DNA of 64,000 nucleotides from Ophioceras dolichostomum (lineage: Eukaryota > Ascomycota > Sordariomycetes > Magnaporthales > Ophioceraceae). The notes beneath the pieces were generated by a model. The model was not told the DNA's origin. It made no database searches and was given only the letters and a program-made list of their open reading frames with translations. Below are positions 13,233 to 23,753 of this stretch, in pieces. How positions within the stretch are numbered: the stretch's first letter is position 1; every line of letters starts with the position of its first letter. The position numbers and the translations under genes are program-made. The DNA lies in NCBI GenBank assembly GCA_003049485.1, contig PYST01000007.1, positions 186,001 through 250,000 on the forward strand, in the 5' to 3' direction.

Positions 13233-16200
13233 ATGGACCATTCTCACTACTCGTCTAATGTGATTCACAACACGACGGCCTCCTCGTATCCGTCTCCATC
13301 GTCGACCTCATCGCAGAGTCTGCAGCACCAGCAATCTTCGCTGCCGCCTCACACCCTGCCGCCTCTGCAGCCGCATAACCCGGGAATGCAGCAGCAGCCC
13401 CCGGCGCCTTACGGCAGCTACCCGCACACTCCACGGACCCCAGCGACCCCGAACACGCCCGGTTCGAACGGCGCCATGAGCAACTACCCACCTCCCCCGG
13501 CGCAGAATGTCGGCCGCGCCCCGTACCCAGGCATGATGCCGAACAACCAGTATCAGCAGCCAAACCCCCAGGCCTATCCGACCACGTCGGCCATGATGAC
13601 CCAGCCCTCGCCCACGTCGATGGTGCACCCGCAACCGATCGCGCCGGCGCCCTCGCCAGGCGGCCGCGTGCCGCCTGTGCTGCGCCCGATGCCTGCCGGC
13701 GGCGTAATTCCCCAGCCGGGAATTTCGTCGCCCTACGCGGGGAGCCCGCTGATGCCCCAGCCGCAGATGCTCCACGATGACAACGCCCCAACTCACGTCG
13801 TCGGCTCGCAGGGCCGTCGCGGTATTCTGCCCAGCGCGCCGGGTCGGCCGCAGGCGCCCGTTGCAGGTTCTGTCGCTGCTAAGAACCAGATCCCTCAGAA
13901 GGACGCCGATGGAAAGTTCCCGTGCCCCCACTGCAATAAGACCTACCTACACGCCAAGCACCTCAAGCGACACCTCCTGAGACGTAAGTTCTATGCCCTA
14001 CCGCCCTCCCCTTCCTTCCATTAGCGGTCGCCTCCGCAGATGTTCCTTCTCCTAAGTAGCTTTTCTGACAAACAATTGCACCTTGGCCACGCTCTCTAGA
14101 CACTGGCGACCGCCCTTACATGTGTGTCCTGTGTCGCGATACGTTCTCCCGTAGTGACATCCTGAAGCGGCATTTCCAAAAATGCTCCATCAGGCGCGGG
14201 AACCCCACGGGCGCCAGCCACCTGTCGCATCCGCACGCGCACGTGAAGAAGAGCCAGCAGGCCCAGAAGGCGCTGGCCGGCGAAAACGAGCTGACGCCAA
14301 TCAACGGCATGGGCAACATGGGCGCCGAACAGATGGTCCACCCGTTCGGCATGATCCCGACGTCCGCCGACGGTATGCCAAACATGTCCAATGACCAGAA
14401 CCACCTCTCTAGACAGGGCAGCATGACCCGCCTCGACGACCCCAACGATCGCGACCGCCGCGGCGTCGCCATGGGCAACAACGGTGCGCCCCGAGGCAGC
14501 TTCGACCAAGGCTACAACGGCAGCGTCCCACACAGCATGGCGGCGAGCATCAACCCGCAGCTCGCCAACTACCCCATGCCTCCGAGCCAAAACGGCATGC
14601 CGATGTTTGCCGGGCAGGCGTCGAATCAACAATCTGGTGGCCTTGATTGGTCCCAGATGTTCCAGGCTGGTGCGCAACATACCTACGTCAATACCTTCCC
14701 TCCTAATGTTGGCCAGACGCAGATCGCAACCACCAAACAAGAGCCTAATGTCGATTCCGGAAGACCGGATGGCATCCCTGGCGGCAGCCTCCATCGCGGC
14801 GGCGGGGGGCCCGACCCCTCACACGACCACCCACACGACGTCCCCATCGACTTCGCCGACCGCTCCCTCTTCTTCGACCATCCCTCCACCTCCTCCGCCT
14901 GGCCCTCTGGCGGCAACGACCGACCCAACGATCCCCACTCCCGACCGGCCCGAGACCCACACGCCCTCCCATCCACCGACGACGACCGCTATCAGCAGCT
15001 ATCCGACCGCCTCATGAGCTTCTTCTATCCGCCCGGCTTCGACGCCGCCCCAACAAGTGCCGGCATGAACCTTTACTTCTCGGCAGACAACATCAAGTCC
15101 TTCCTCGGCCAATACACCCACTTCCACCGCCACTTCTCCATCCTGCACATCCCCACCTTTCGTATTATGGACGCTTACACGGGCCTCTTGGCAGGAGTGT
15201 GTTGTGTGGGGGCTTGCTATTCCGACCGCGTGTCGGCTGACGAGGTTCGCGCGATGATGGACTTCCTCAGGTCTTCTCTGGAAAGAGACTCACAGCTTCT
15301 TGCCTCGCTTGACGATGGCGTTGACCCGGAGATTAAGTATGGCGGCAACAGCGCGTTCGGGAACTCGAGCAAGGACGTCGAGGAGCTCCAGGCCATCATG
15401 CTCACGCATACGCTCTTCGTGTGGAACGGCACCCCGGCCCAGCGTGAATGGGCGCGACGCTTGTTCCCCTCGATAGCGTCGCTCGCACGCAGGACCGGCT
15501 TGTTGAATGTTTCCCAGTATCCGTCTAAATGCAGCATAGCGCATCAGCCTAGTCTCGATCTCGCCAACGTCGACCCTGCTGCATTCGATTGGGGCTTGTG
15601 GGTCGAGCAGGAGAAGAGGATACGCATCTTGTTCCTCATTTATCTGTGCGATGCCGGCTCCGGACTGTACTTCAACGCGCCGCCTCTGTTCGACCCGTTC
15701 GAGCTCCGGATCCCGCTTCCAGCAGATGATCACGCGTGGGACGCGCCGGACAGTGAGTCTTGCGCCGAGGCTCTGGGACTGCGCGGTCCCCAAGCGGCGC
15801 TTGATCGAAATCCGAACGGGACAAGACGTGTCAAGCAACCGGAGACGAACCTGGCCCTTCGCGCATTGCTGGACCCGTCATATCAGATCCAACCTGGCAC
15901 GACCAACCTCTACGGGAAGTTCATACTGATCCACGCCCTGCTGGCTCTGATGAGACGGGCTCAGATGGAGGGCCTAGGAGCGATCGCCAACCGTTCAAGC
16001 ACGCCACTCCCGCAGGCCGACTGGCTAGTTGCCGGACAGTCTGAGACCACGAGCACCTGGCCGCCCACCGGTGGCAACAGCGGACGGGGCACGCCGGTTG
16101 ACGGCACGATGAAGCCCGAAACCTTGAAAGTCTTCGCCACGGCGCTGGATAAGTTCAAGCTGTGTTGGGACGCGGACATGGCTGGGCAATTCCCTCCGGC

Positions 16201-16543
16201 GTCGGTGTCGGATGCGGAGCGGAACCCTCACCGTCAAGGATTCTCTAGGGACGGCGTGCATTTCTACTGGCTCGCCAACTGGATGCTGAAGAACACGAAG
16301 CGGAGCGACCTTCAGCTGGCCGCTGACCGGCGGTTCATGCAGGTCATGCACCTGCTCAAGTCGGTGAGGACATGGGTGCGGTCGGATGGACTCAAGAGAG
16401 GGGAGGAGCTCGGATCAATTGGGGAGATCGACATGGAGTATGGGAGCCAAAACTTAACACTGGACATGGTCAACCTTTTCACCCCGCTGCCAAAGGTGGT
16501 GGAGTCGTCAGGAATTGCCTCCGTCAAAACGGAAATCGACTAA
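13233..16543 (+). CDS. C2H2 zinc-finger transcription factor with fungal regulatory middle domain
   Basis: Exons 13233-13983 and 14100-16543 give 1064 aa. The 116-bp intron splits a His codon and joins two zinc fingers through the linker HTGDRPY. Finger 1 (about residues 230-250) has the CPHC..HLKRHLLRH pattern. Finger 2 (about 258-280) has CVLC..ILKRHFQKC, so its last ligand is Cys. The N-terminal 220 residues are rich in Pro, Gln, Ser and Met and probably disordered. The central and C-terminal part (about 590-1000) resembles the fungal-specific transcription factor domain, with an LYFSADNIKSFLGQY segment followed by helices. It is expected to act in the nucleus as a DNA-binding regulator. 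The start is the first Met of the frame and precedes the low-complexity head. The large upstream desert suggests complex control. I do not recognise a specific named orthologue. Confidence 0.9.
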
Positions 16544-17995
16544 AGAGCAGAAAAAAACAAAAACAAAAACACCCAAAAAAAAACCAAGAAAAAAAAACAG
16601 CCTGACAGCCTGACATTCTCCGACTTCAATCCCTCACACACGCTTGCTCAGCTCTCAAGACTCTACGCACATTGCACATATTATCCAATTCTCAAACTAC
16701 TATCAACCACGATCGCATTACCGGGCGTTTATTGTCAGTTTGTTTCTTAACTGGTTTTGTTGTTTTTTTGCTCGACGCATCCGATGCTTTTTTATTTTTA
16801 GTGGCTCTAGTTTTTCCGTCTTCTTCTCACCATCCTCTTGTCTGATGCAGCTAGCTCTCTTGTCTGTTGAAACACCTGGTGTGGCGGGGAGAGTGTGGAT
16901 AATGAATGCGTATCTTTCTCCCCTATCCTTTCTCCCTTACCTTCGCGAACTTTCGGTGCCTTGACTTCAACTTGATATTCTTTTTTGAGACGTATTTTTT
17001 CCCCCTCCTTCAAAAAAGGTGTGATTCCCCCAACTGCTGCTGCATCAGAATGGTCAACCATGGGAGGTGTGTTTGATTTTGCGGTTTCTTGGCTCGTTAG
17101 GTACTTTACTTCACCTACCTTTACGATACGAAATAGACTTCGCCTCTTTCGAGATGTTTTTGTTTTTAATTCCGTTGACATTTTCCATTCAGAATCATCC
17201 TTCGGGTGGTTTCCTTCTCCTCGGACAAGAGATAGGAGAGACAAGGGATGTGAGTGATGAGTGGCGTTCTGGATGGGCTCGTGCCAGTGGGGGATCGGGT
17301 CAAGCAGTCCTTTTTCTTTCCTTAGTACCATGTTTATTGTCTTCTTCCCTTTTCCGCCCTCATGGCAGAGTGTTGTTTGGTTAAGCTCAATGGTGGGTGG
17401 GTTTGTCTTGTGCGTCGGAGACAACAAGCCTTGTGAGGATCAGGTTTTCGTCTTTTTCTCAAGATACAACGGTTGCTTCTACGTAATAGTGATATTCCAC
17501 CTAAGGTCAGAGTTTCGTTTCCATCTCCACTGCTCTTACTCCACGAGGTCTTCCTCATGCTTCCGCAGATGAATGGACTAGATGGACCGATACTTGGACC
17601 ACTGTCTGTCTTCCGGTAGCGTCCGTTGGGAACGTGCACCACCTTATCACCTCAACCATAACGAGATTTGGGTTTGTGGTCCGTAAACAGGCATTCAGAA
17701 AGAATTCCTTGGAAATCTTCCAATATGATTTAAGGCCCCCATTGCGAGATGTTCGTATAGATTGAGATGTTCCTCCGGTCTCTTGCCTGACCTTCGCTCG
17801 TTGTTCTCGGTTGCCCTAACCCATGCAGGGTCAAAGTCACTTGCAGATGCATCGGCCGAAGGAAGGGCAAATTCTCACGAGAGCAGCACAGCGATAGCTC
17901 TACGATAGATTCCCCGCCGCTCGCAAATGTTTCCATCCCCCGCCCATGTCTTCGGCTAGGTTACCTAGCATCCTTCTGAGACTTCACTCGCCCGC
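16544..17995. other. Intergenic, convergent 3' regions
   Basis: It lies between two genes that converge. An A-rich stretch follows the C2H2 stop (about 16548-16605) and T-rich segments follow near 16740-16800. Open frames here lack motifs. Probably 3' UTRs. Confidence 0.5.
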
Positions 17996-18266
17996 TCATG
18001 GCTTCCCCTTCCTGTCAACAGCGTGGATCTTTGGGGTGTATTTCTCGAGTTTTGCCTTGTCCTCCTCAGAGGGTGTGTATCCGAACTTGGACTCGGCCTT
18101 GTCACTCAGACTCAAGCCGATGATGCCCCAGGCAAGGAGACCGACCCCGAAGCCCAGCCGGGCCTTGGGGGAGAGGCCCTTGTAGGCACTAGCTTTCCTT
18201 GGTCAGGCCGTGGCACACATAAAGGAAGCTAGGGTGAACATTCAAAACCCACCTCCAGAAAGACAT
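17996..18266 (-). CDS. Small (68 aa) conserved-type single-pass membrane protein
   Basis: Two exons on the minus strand, 18253-18266 (14 nt, beginning MSFW) and 17996-18188, separated by a 64-bp intron with GT and TAG ends and a CTGAC branch-like site. The spliced product starts MSFWSAYKGLSPKARLGFGV, then has a hydrophobic span (about residues 17-31) and a charged tail with YTPSEEDK. Small fungal proteins of this form (AYKGLSP motif, one membrane helix, D-K-AE then TP-E-D) are familiar to me as uncharacterised, possibly mitochondrial, but I cannot name a function. The phase is exact (14+193 nt = 69 codons with stop). Its downstream neighbour converges; upstream lies the divergent uL29m gene. 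A straight ORF scan misses the start because exon 1 is so short. Confidence 0.75.
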
Positions 18267-18772
18267 TGGATCACAGGGACTGTAGTCGGGTTACGCCACG
18301 GTCCTCATGGTTTGAAGAGAACGGGAACGGGCTCTCTGGTCATGTAGATTGATGGTAAGCCACCGAACTGTATCGTTTGAGTAAGGTACGTAGATACGCG
18401 GATCAGGTCTCACTACGTACAGAAGCTATCCCAACTCTCCCAAAACTTCAGTGTTCAATCAGAGAATTCTTGGCTGAAAATTTTAGGCCGTCCTTCAAGT
18501 TTCGAAGCTCATCAGAGCTTCAACGTCGTTGAAATAATCAGAGCTGAGCCACACATTCCCCGTGAGCGGCCGCTAATTGGCCAATGCTAGCGTCCCTTGT
18601 CCCCGAGTGGATCCCCATCGTCGCGTCCCAAGTCACATGGACCGGGTCCGACCAAAAATTTCCAGTAGCTCCTGCATGAAGTTCTCCCGAGGCCGGGAAA
18701 CTTTCTCGAGCGAGCTTGTAACGGCGCATCAACCTACGCACAAGGGCCGCTATCTTTGTGTGCCCCCTCTCC
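18267..18772. promoter_or_regulatory. Divergent intergenic region (small membrane protein / uL29m)
   Basis: About 500 bp between two divergent starts. It contains TTGGCCAATG near 18577-18586, which carries a CCAAT box in both orientations and could serve either gene. No coding signal was seen. Confidence 0.4.
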
Positions 18773-19928
18773 ATGGCGAGCTCCGGAGCGTTACGGCCGT
18801 CCGTCGGCCGCGTGCTCCAGCAAAGCCACCATCATCACCTCTCCTGCACCACCAGCCCCAGCAGCAGCCTTCCTCTCCTACGGCCTTCGACGACATCGTC
18901 GTCGACGAGCCGTCCAAGATGGTCCGCGCCGACGACGCCGCCAGGGCGGATACAGCAGCAGCAGCAGCATGAGCAGTTCTCGACGTCGTCTCCGCTCGAC
19001 GCGCGCAAGACGCGCGACCGCAGCAAGCTGCGCGGCGTGTCGACCATCCACCGCAGCGGGCCCAAGGACTTCCTGTCCGTCTCCGGCGAGGGGATCCCCG
19101 TGCCCGCTCGGGGCCCCGGTGCGGGAAAGCTGTCGCGAGAAGAAGTGGACCCGAACCACGGTCTGTGGGACTTCTTCTACGACAAGCAGCTGCTGCCCAC
19201 GCCCAAGAAGCACGCCGAGCACGGCCGCTCCTGGACGGTCGAGGAGCTGAGGCAGAAGAGCTGGGAGGACCTGCACCAGCTGTGGTGGGTGTGCGTCAAG
19301 GAGCGGAACAGGATCGCCACGGCGGATTATGTGCGCGATAAGAAGAAGATTGGGTTTGGTGGACATGAGTCGGCGGGGAGGGATGCGGTTGTAGGTGCTC
19401 CTTTCTTTCTTCCCTATCCTTTTCTTGTTGCCGTTGCTCCCACTGTCCTCCGACATCTCGTGATGGGTGCATACGCATTTGCTGTGTTCAGTTTGGCTGA
19501 CATACGTTCCAATCTCTATTCTACAGATCCGCAAGACAATGAAGGGCATCAAGCAGACCCTCACGGAGAGGTTCTACAACTGGGAAGACGCCGTCAAGGC
19601 GGCTAAGGACGATCCGGAGATCGATCTGTCCGGCGAGGGCCCCATATACACCCCCGGCGCTTACCTCGAGGACTCGGGCGACGCTGCGTCTGCTCTGCTG
19701 GAGGAGGCTGAAGAATCACACGTGGAGGAGGAGAAGAAGGTCGAGGAGCCAGAGGCGGTCAAGGATGGTGAGGCGACACGAGCTGTTGTGGAAGAGGAGG
19801 TCGCGGAGGAGAAGAAAGCCACTGAGCCGAGCTCGGAAGAAGCGCCGTTAGAGCCGTCGTCAGATGCCGCTGCTGAACCATGCGCCGCCCCGGCGGAGAA
19901 AGCCACGTCGGAGACGCCCAAAGCCTAA
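18773..19928 (+). CDS. MRPL4: Mitochondrial large-subunit ribosomal protein uL29m (MRPL4/MRPL47 family)
   Basis: Exons 18773-19390 and 19527-19928 (136-bp intron, phase 0) give 339 aa. The signature block runs from about residue 120: LWDFFYDKQLLPTPKKH, then GRSWTVEELRQKSWEDLHQL, then WWVCVKERNRIAT, continuing across the splice as V-IRKTMKGIKQTLTERFYNW. This is the fungal uL29m core of the mitochondrial 54S subunit near the exit tunnel. The first about 80 residues are Ser/Arg/Gln-rich and acid-poor, fitting a matrix targeting presequence. The C-terminal about 80 residues are Glu/Ala-rich low complexity, beyond the conserved domain. I chose the ATG at 18773 (MASSGALR) over one 15 bases upstream because it starts a better presequence; either is possible. 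Confidence 0.9.
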
Positions 19929-20898
19929 GGGATGGGAGGGTCTTATGGCTGTGTACTCTTTGCCCTTGTATGCACTACAGCTTTGTGGGGGTGAGTTTCG
20001 ATCCCACTCCCTGCATGTCTCTGTACCTACTGTACATTACCCCCTTTTTTGTATACATTCCACCTGTGATATGATATAATAGAAAGGATCTACACCCAGC
20101 CTGTAGGCCGCACCTCCCCCCTCGCCAACCTTCTTCGAAGGCCTCATATGTTGGACGTATAAACTTGATCCGTTGGTTCGATGCCATTGCTGCGCAGCTC
20201 TTCTAGCGAGCCTGATAGTTCCATCTGTGAGAGGCACGGCTTGTGGCCGTTGACTCAGGTCAGGCACCCTTCTGATGGCGGAATTACTGATACAATCAGT
20301 TTGTTGTGAACGGGCTACTCATGTTGAATCCTACCTGTCACTCAAGCTGAAAGTGAATCAATAAGGGCACAGCAATTGTGCAATTATTGGTCGTGAGAGC
20401 CTGACTGGCCTTACTGAGCAACGAAGTTGAAGACGAAGCGGGGTCACTCGACTGGAAGTTCACATCATCGAAAGGGGCGGTCGGACAGCTGAGGGGAGCG
20501 GTAAAACGGACGATGGGCGCACGACGACGAGAGAGAGATTGTCAAACAGAATACAGAAAGAAATATAGCATGAATCTCCTCGAGGACCCCCAAAACGGCA
20601 TAAAGATTTGCAGGGATTAGCTTTGAATTATGAGGCCGCACTCGGCACTCGCTTGGGCGTGCCAGTGCATGGGGATGGAGGGGCACCTAAGTTTCAGTCC
20701 GTTATTTCTGGCCACTGCAGATGAGCCGTGATAAATCAAACCCAAGCACTTTTCCCCCAACTCTTCTACGACCGACCTACCTACGCAACAACGCGAACCA
20801 CCAGAACCCATTTTGGCCGCCCTACCTGTATTTCTCCTCCCCTGACGCTTACCTAGATTCCCACGATCGATTTCGCAACTCCCCCACGCGCGCCCAAG
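19929..20898. other. Intergenic, 3' of uL29m and promoter of the Rab GDI gene
   Basis: No coding signal. The stretch just before 20899 is pyrimidine-rich with short ACCTACCTACG-type tetranucleotide repeats, as expected for a fungal leader. Confidence 0.45.
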
Positions 20899-22945
20899 AT
20901 GGATGAGATTGCGAAGGAGTACGATGTCATCGTCCTCGGCACTGGTGCGTCTTGTCTCTCTGTGTGTCTGCCGTTGACGCTGCTGGCCCGCCCCGCACTG
21001 TTGTCAAACGCGGGGTTTGCGTTTGGGAGAGCTCCCAGAGATAGCTGACATGACAGCATCACCGCCTTCCTAGGCCTGACCGAGTGCATCCTGTCTGGGT
21101 AAGTCGGCGACCATTCGGTACTGCTTCAGGTTCAATATTTGGGCTCCCGACCACTGGGTTTGTTTGTCTCTTTCTTGGGCGTTGACTGTATGCTGACTTC
21201 GGCTGTTGTTCTTGTTGATTTGCAGTGTTCTGAGCGTCAAGGGCAAGAAAGTCCTCCACATCGACCGCAACGACCACTATGGCGGGTACGAACGAATCAC
21301 AAACTCTATCCCTCCCGCCACCGCTCTTTACTATACATTGACTCCCTGGCTAGCAGGCTAACATGGGAGTTTGATTTCCAGAGAGGCGGCATCATTGAAT
21401 CTGCAGGCAGTTTGTTCTCCCTCCTCTCGACCACCCCGTCCCGCTCTCCCCTCGACGAAACCATATTCTGACCGCTTGTCTGGCCGCACTACCCCGCTGC
21501 CCATTCCGTTTCCCTCTCTCTAGCTCTTCAAGAAATATGGCAACTTCTCAGGCGGCTCGGAGCCGTGGACCAAATACGGCCGGGTCAACGACTGGAACAT
21601 CGACCTGGTGCCCAAGTTCCTCATGTCGTCGGGCGAGCTCACAAACATCCTGGTGTCGACCGACGTGACCAGGTACCTCGAGTTCAAGCAGGTGGCCGGC
21701 AGCTTCGTGCAGCAGGGCCAAGGGCCTAAGGCCACGGTGGCCAAGGTCCCCTCGGACGCGGGTGAGGCGCTGAAGTCGCCGCTGATGGGCATCTTCGAGA
21801 AGCGCCGGATGAAGAGCTTCATCGAGTGGGTGGGCACCTTCGACCCCAACGACCCCGCGACGCACAAGGGGCTCGACTTCTCGACGTGCACCATGAAGGA
21901 CGTCTACGACAAGTTCGGGCTGGAGCTGGGCACCAAGGACTTCATCGGCCACGCGATGGCGCTGTACCTGACGGACGACTACATCAACGCCAAGGGCGCC
22001 GCCCCCGAGGCCGTGAAGCGCATCCGGCTGTACGGCAACAGCGTGGCTCGCTACGGCAAGTCGCCGTACATCTACCCGCTGTACGGCCTCGGCGAGCTGC
22101 CCCAAGGCTTTGCCCGCCTCTCGGCCATCTACGGCGGCACGTACATGCTCAACACGCAGGTCGACGAGCTCCTGTACGACGACGCTGGCAAGGCCGTCGG
22201 CATCAAGGCCACCATGAGCGGCGTCGAGCCCGAGATGAAGTTCGAGACCCGCGCCAAGATGATCCTCGGCGACCCGTCGTACTTCTCGAGCAAGGTCAAG
22301 GTGGTCGGCCACGTGCTGCGCGCTATCTGCGTGCTCAAGCACCCGCTGGCCGGGACCAACGACAGCGACTCGTGCCAGCTGATCATCCCCCAGTCGCAGG
22401 TCGGCCGCAAGAATGGTAAGATAGATTAGATGGATCCCTCTTGGCACTCTCACCGTTGTTTCAGCTCCCGTCCCTCTTGATGATCTGGGTATCTAACATG
22501 GGTTGTGTTCACCCATCCATAAAGATATCTACGTCGCCTGCATCTCGTCGGCACACAACGTCTGCCCCAAAGGCTACTACATCGCCATCGTCTCCACCAT
22601 CGCCGAGACGTCCGCGAACCACCATCTCGAGCTTCAGCCCGGTCTCGAGCGCTTGGGCAAGATCGAGGAGCAATTCATGGTATGTTTTTGCTCTCTTCCG
22701 CACAACGTTTGCTCCTGGTCCTAGCCTCTAACACACGCACCCATACACAGGGTCCTCCCATCCCTCTGTACGAGCCGCTCGAGGATGGCTCCAAGGACAA
22801 CATCTTCATCTCCAAGAGCTACGACGCCACCAGCCACTTCGAGACCACCACCGACGACGTCAGGGACATCTTCCGCCGCTGTATGGGCACCGAGCTGGTC
22901 GTCGAGGGCCTAAGGGACGGTATCCAGGTCGCCGGGGAGGAGTGA
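20899..22945 (+). CDS. GDI1: Rab GDP-dissociation inhibitor
   Basis: Seven exons: 20899-20944, 21074-21098, 21226-21285, 21382-21409, 21524-22415, 22525-22679 and 22751-22945, giving 466 aa with all phases consistent. It extracts and recycles GDP-bound Rab GTPases between membranes and cytosol. Seen: the N-terminal dinucleotide-fold motif YDVIVLGTGLTECILSG, DRNDHYGGEAAS, then NLQALFKKYG, the Rab-binding segment SGELTNILVSTDVTRYLEFK, MALYLTDDYI, PLYGLGELPQGFARLSAIYG, and RVxNDWNIDLVPKFLM. Length matches fungal GDIs (about 455-470). The first four exons are tiny (46, 25, 60 and 28 nt). The fourth ends at 21409 with a GT donor, restoring the family's Ala before LFKKYG; ending three bases earlier would need a GC donor and is not preferred. 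Confidence 0.97.
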
Positions 22946-23753
22946 TTCTCGCCGACCGCTGGGACTTTGTGTGATGGATTTCGTTCAAGTAGCCGTCGGT
23001 TCTTGAGTACCTACCTACCTGGGTGACTCGGAGTAGCATGGAAAGGCTGGTTGGTTTGGTGGCGTAGCGGGTTATGTCGCAGATGGGAGTGGGCCGAAAA
23101 CGCGTGTTGGCCTGAGGGCAAATCGATCGGTGCTTTCTTGGTACTTTCTCATTGGCCTGGAAACCCATACGGTCTATGTCCGGCCTGCGTGGGGGTGTGC
23201 AGTGCAGTGCCCTGTTCTTCTTCACGGGCTGCTACTAGTTAGTGGGTACCTCGTTTATATTTGGGAAGAAAGCCTTTGGATTGGGGTCGTGAGAGTTGGT
23301 GGTGAAGGAAACACCGTAGCGGGGAGACGGCGTGGTGAGTGGTGTCTGCTTCAAGACAGAAAACGCTCCGGCGACTGATACAGACATCCGTTGGTATCTA
23401 GGTAGTATTGCGGCCACGATGCAAAGAGAAAAGGAGAAGTAATCTCGGGAATATCCCCTCGACAGCAGTTCAGCGGTCAATAGGAAGCCCAGGTCATCCA
23501 TGGAAACGTATGAACTAGAGAATATTCTTTTATCGCGCCTACGAGTTATATACCTAGAGGTACTCTTGATGCCAAAATATCTCCAACAAAATAACACCGA
23601 GAGACGCCAGAGTCATTCGAATATTCGATCGTCACCCACAGCTACGAAGTAAGAGACAGCATAGGGAAAAAGAAGAGGTTACGAGAAAAGAACCTGGACT
23701 GGAAGGAAGCAAGAAATAAGGAAACAACCACTAACCCCCCTAGCACCAGAAAA
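22946..23753. other. Intergenic, convergent 3' regions of GDI1 and NOG1
   Basis: No gene recognised. There is a short ACCTACCTACCTGGG run near 23010-23021. Confidence 0.5.

Noticed and set aside
21407..21523. GC-AG intron in GDI1 (donor GCAGTT)
   Set aside because: A normal GT donor three bases later keeps phase and restores the Ala conserved before LFKKYG.
21548..22453. 301-codon frame antisense to GDI1
   Set aside because: A shadow of the strongly coding GDI1 exon 5; no independent motif.
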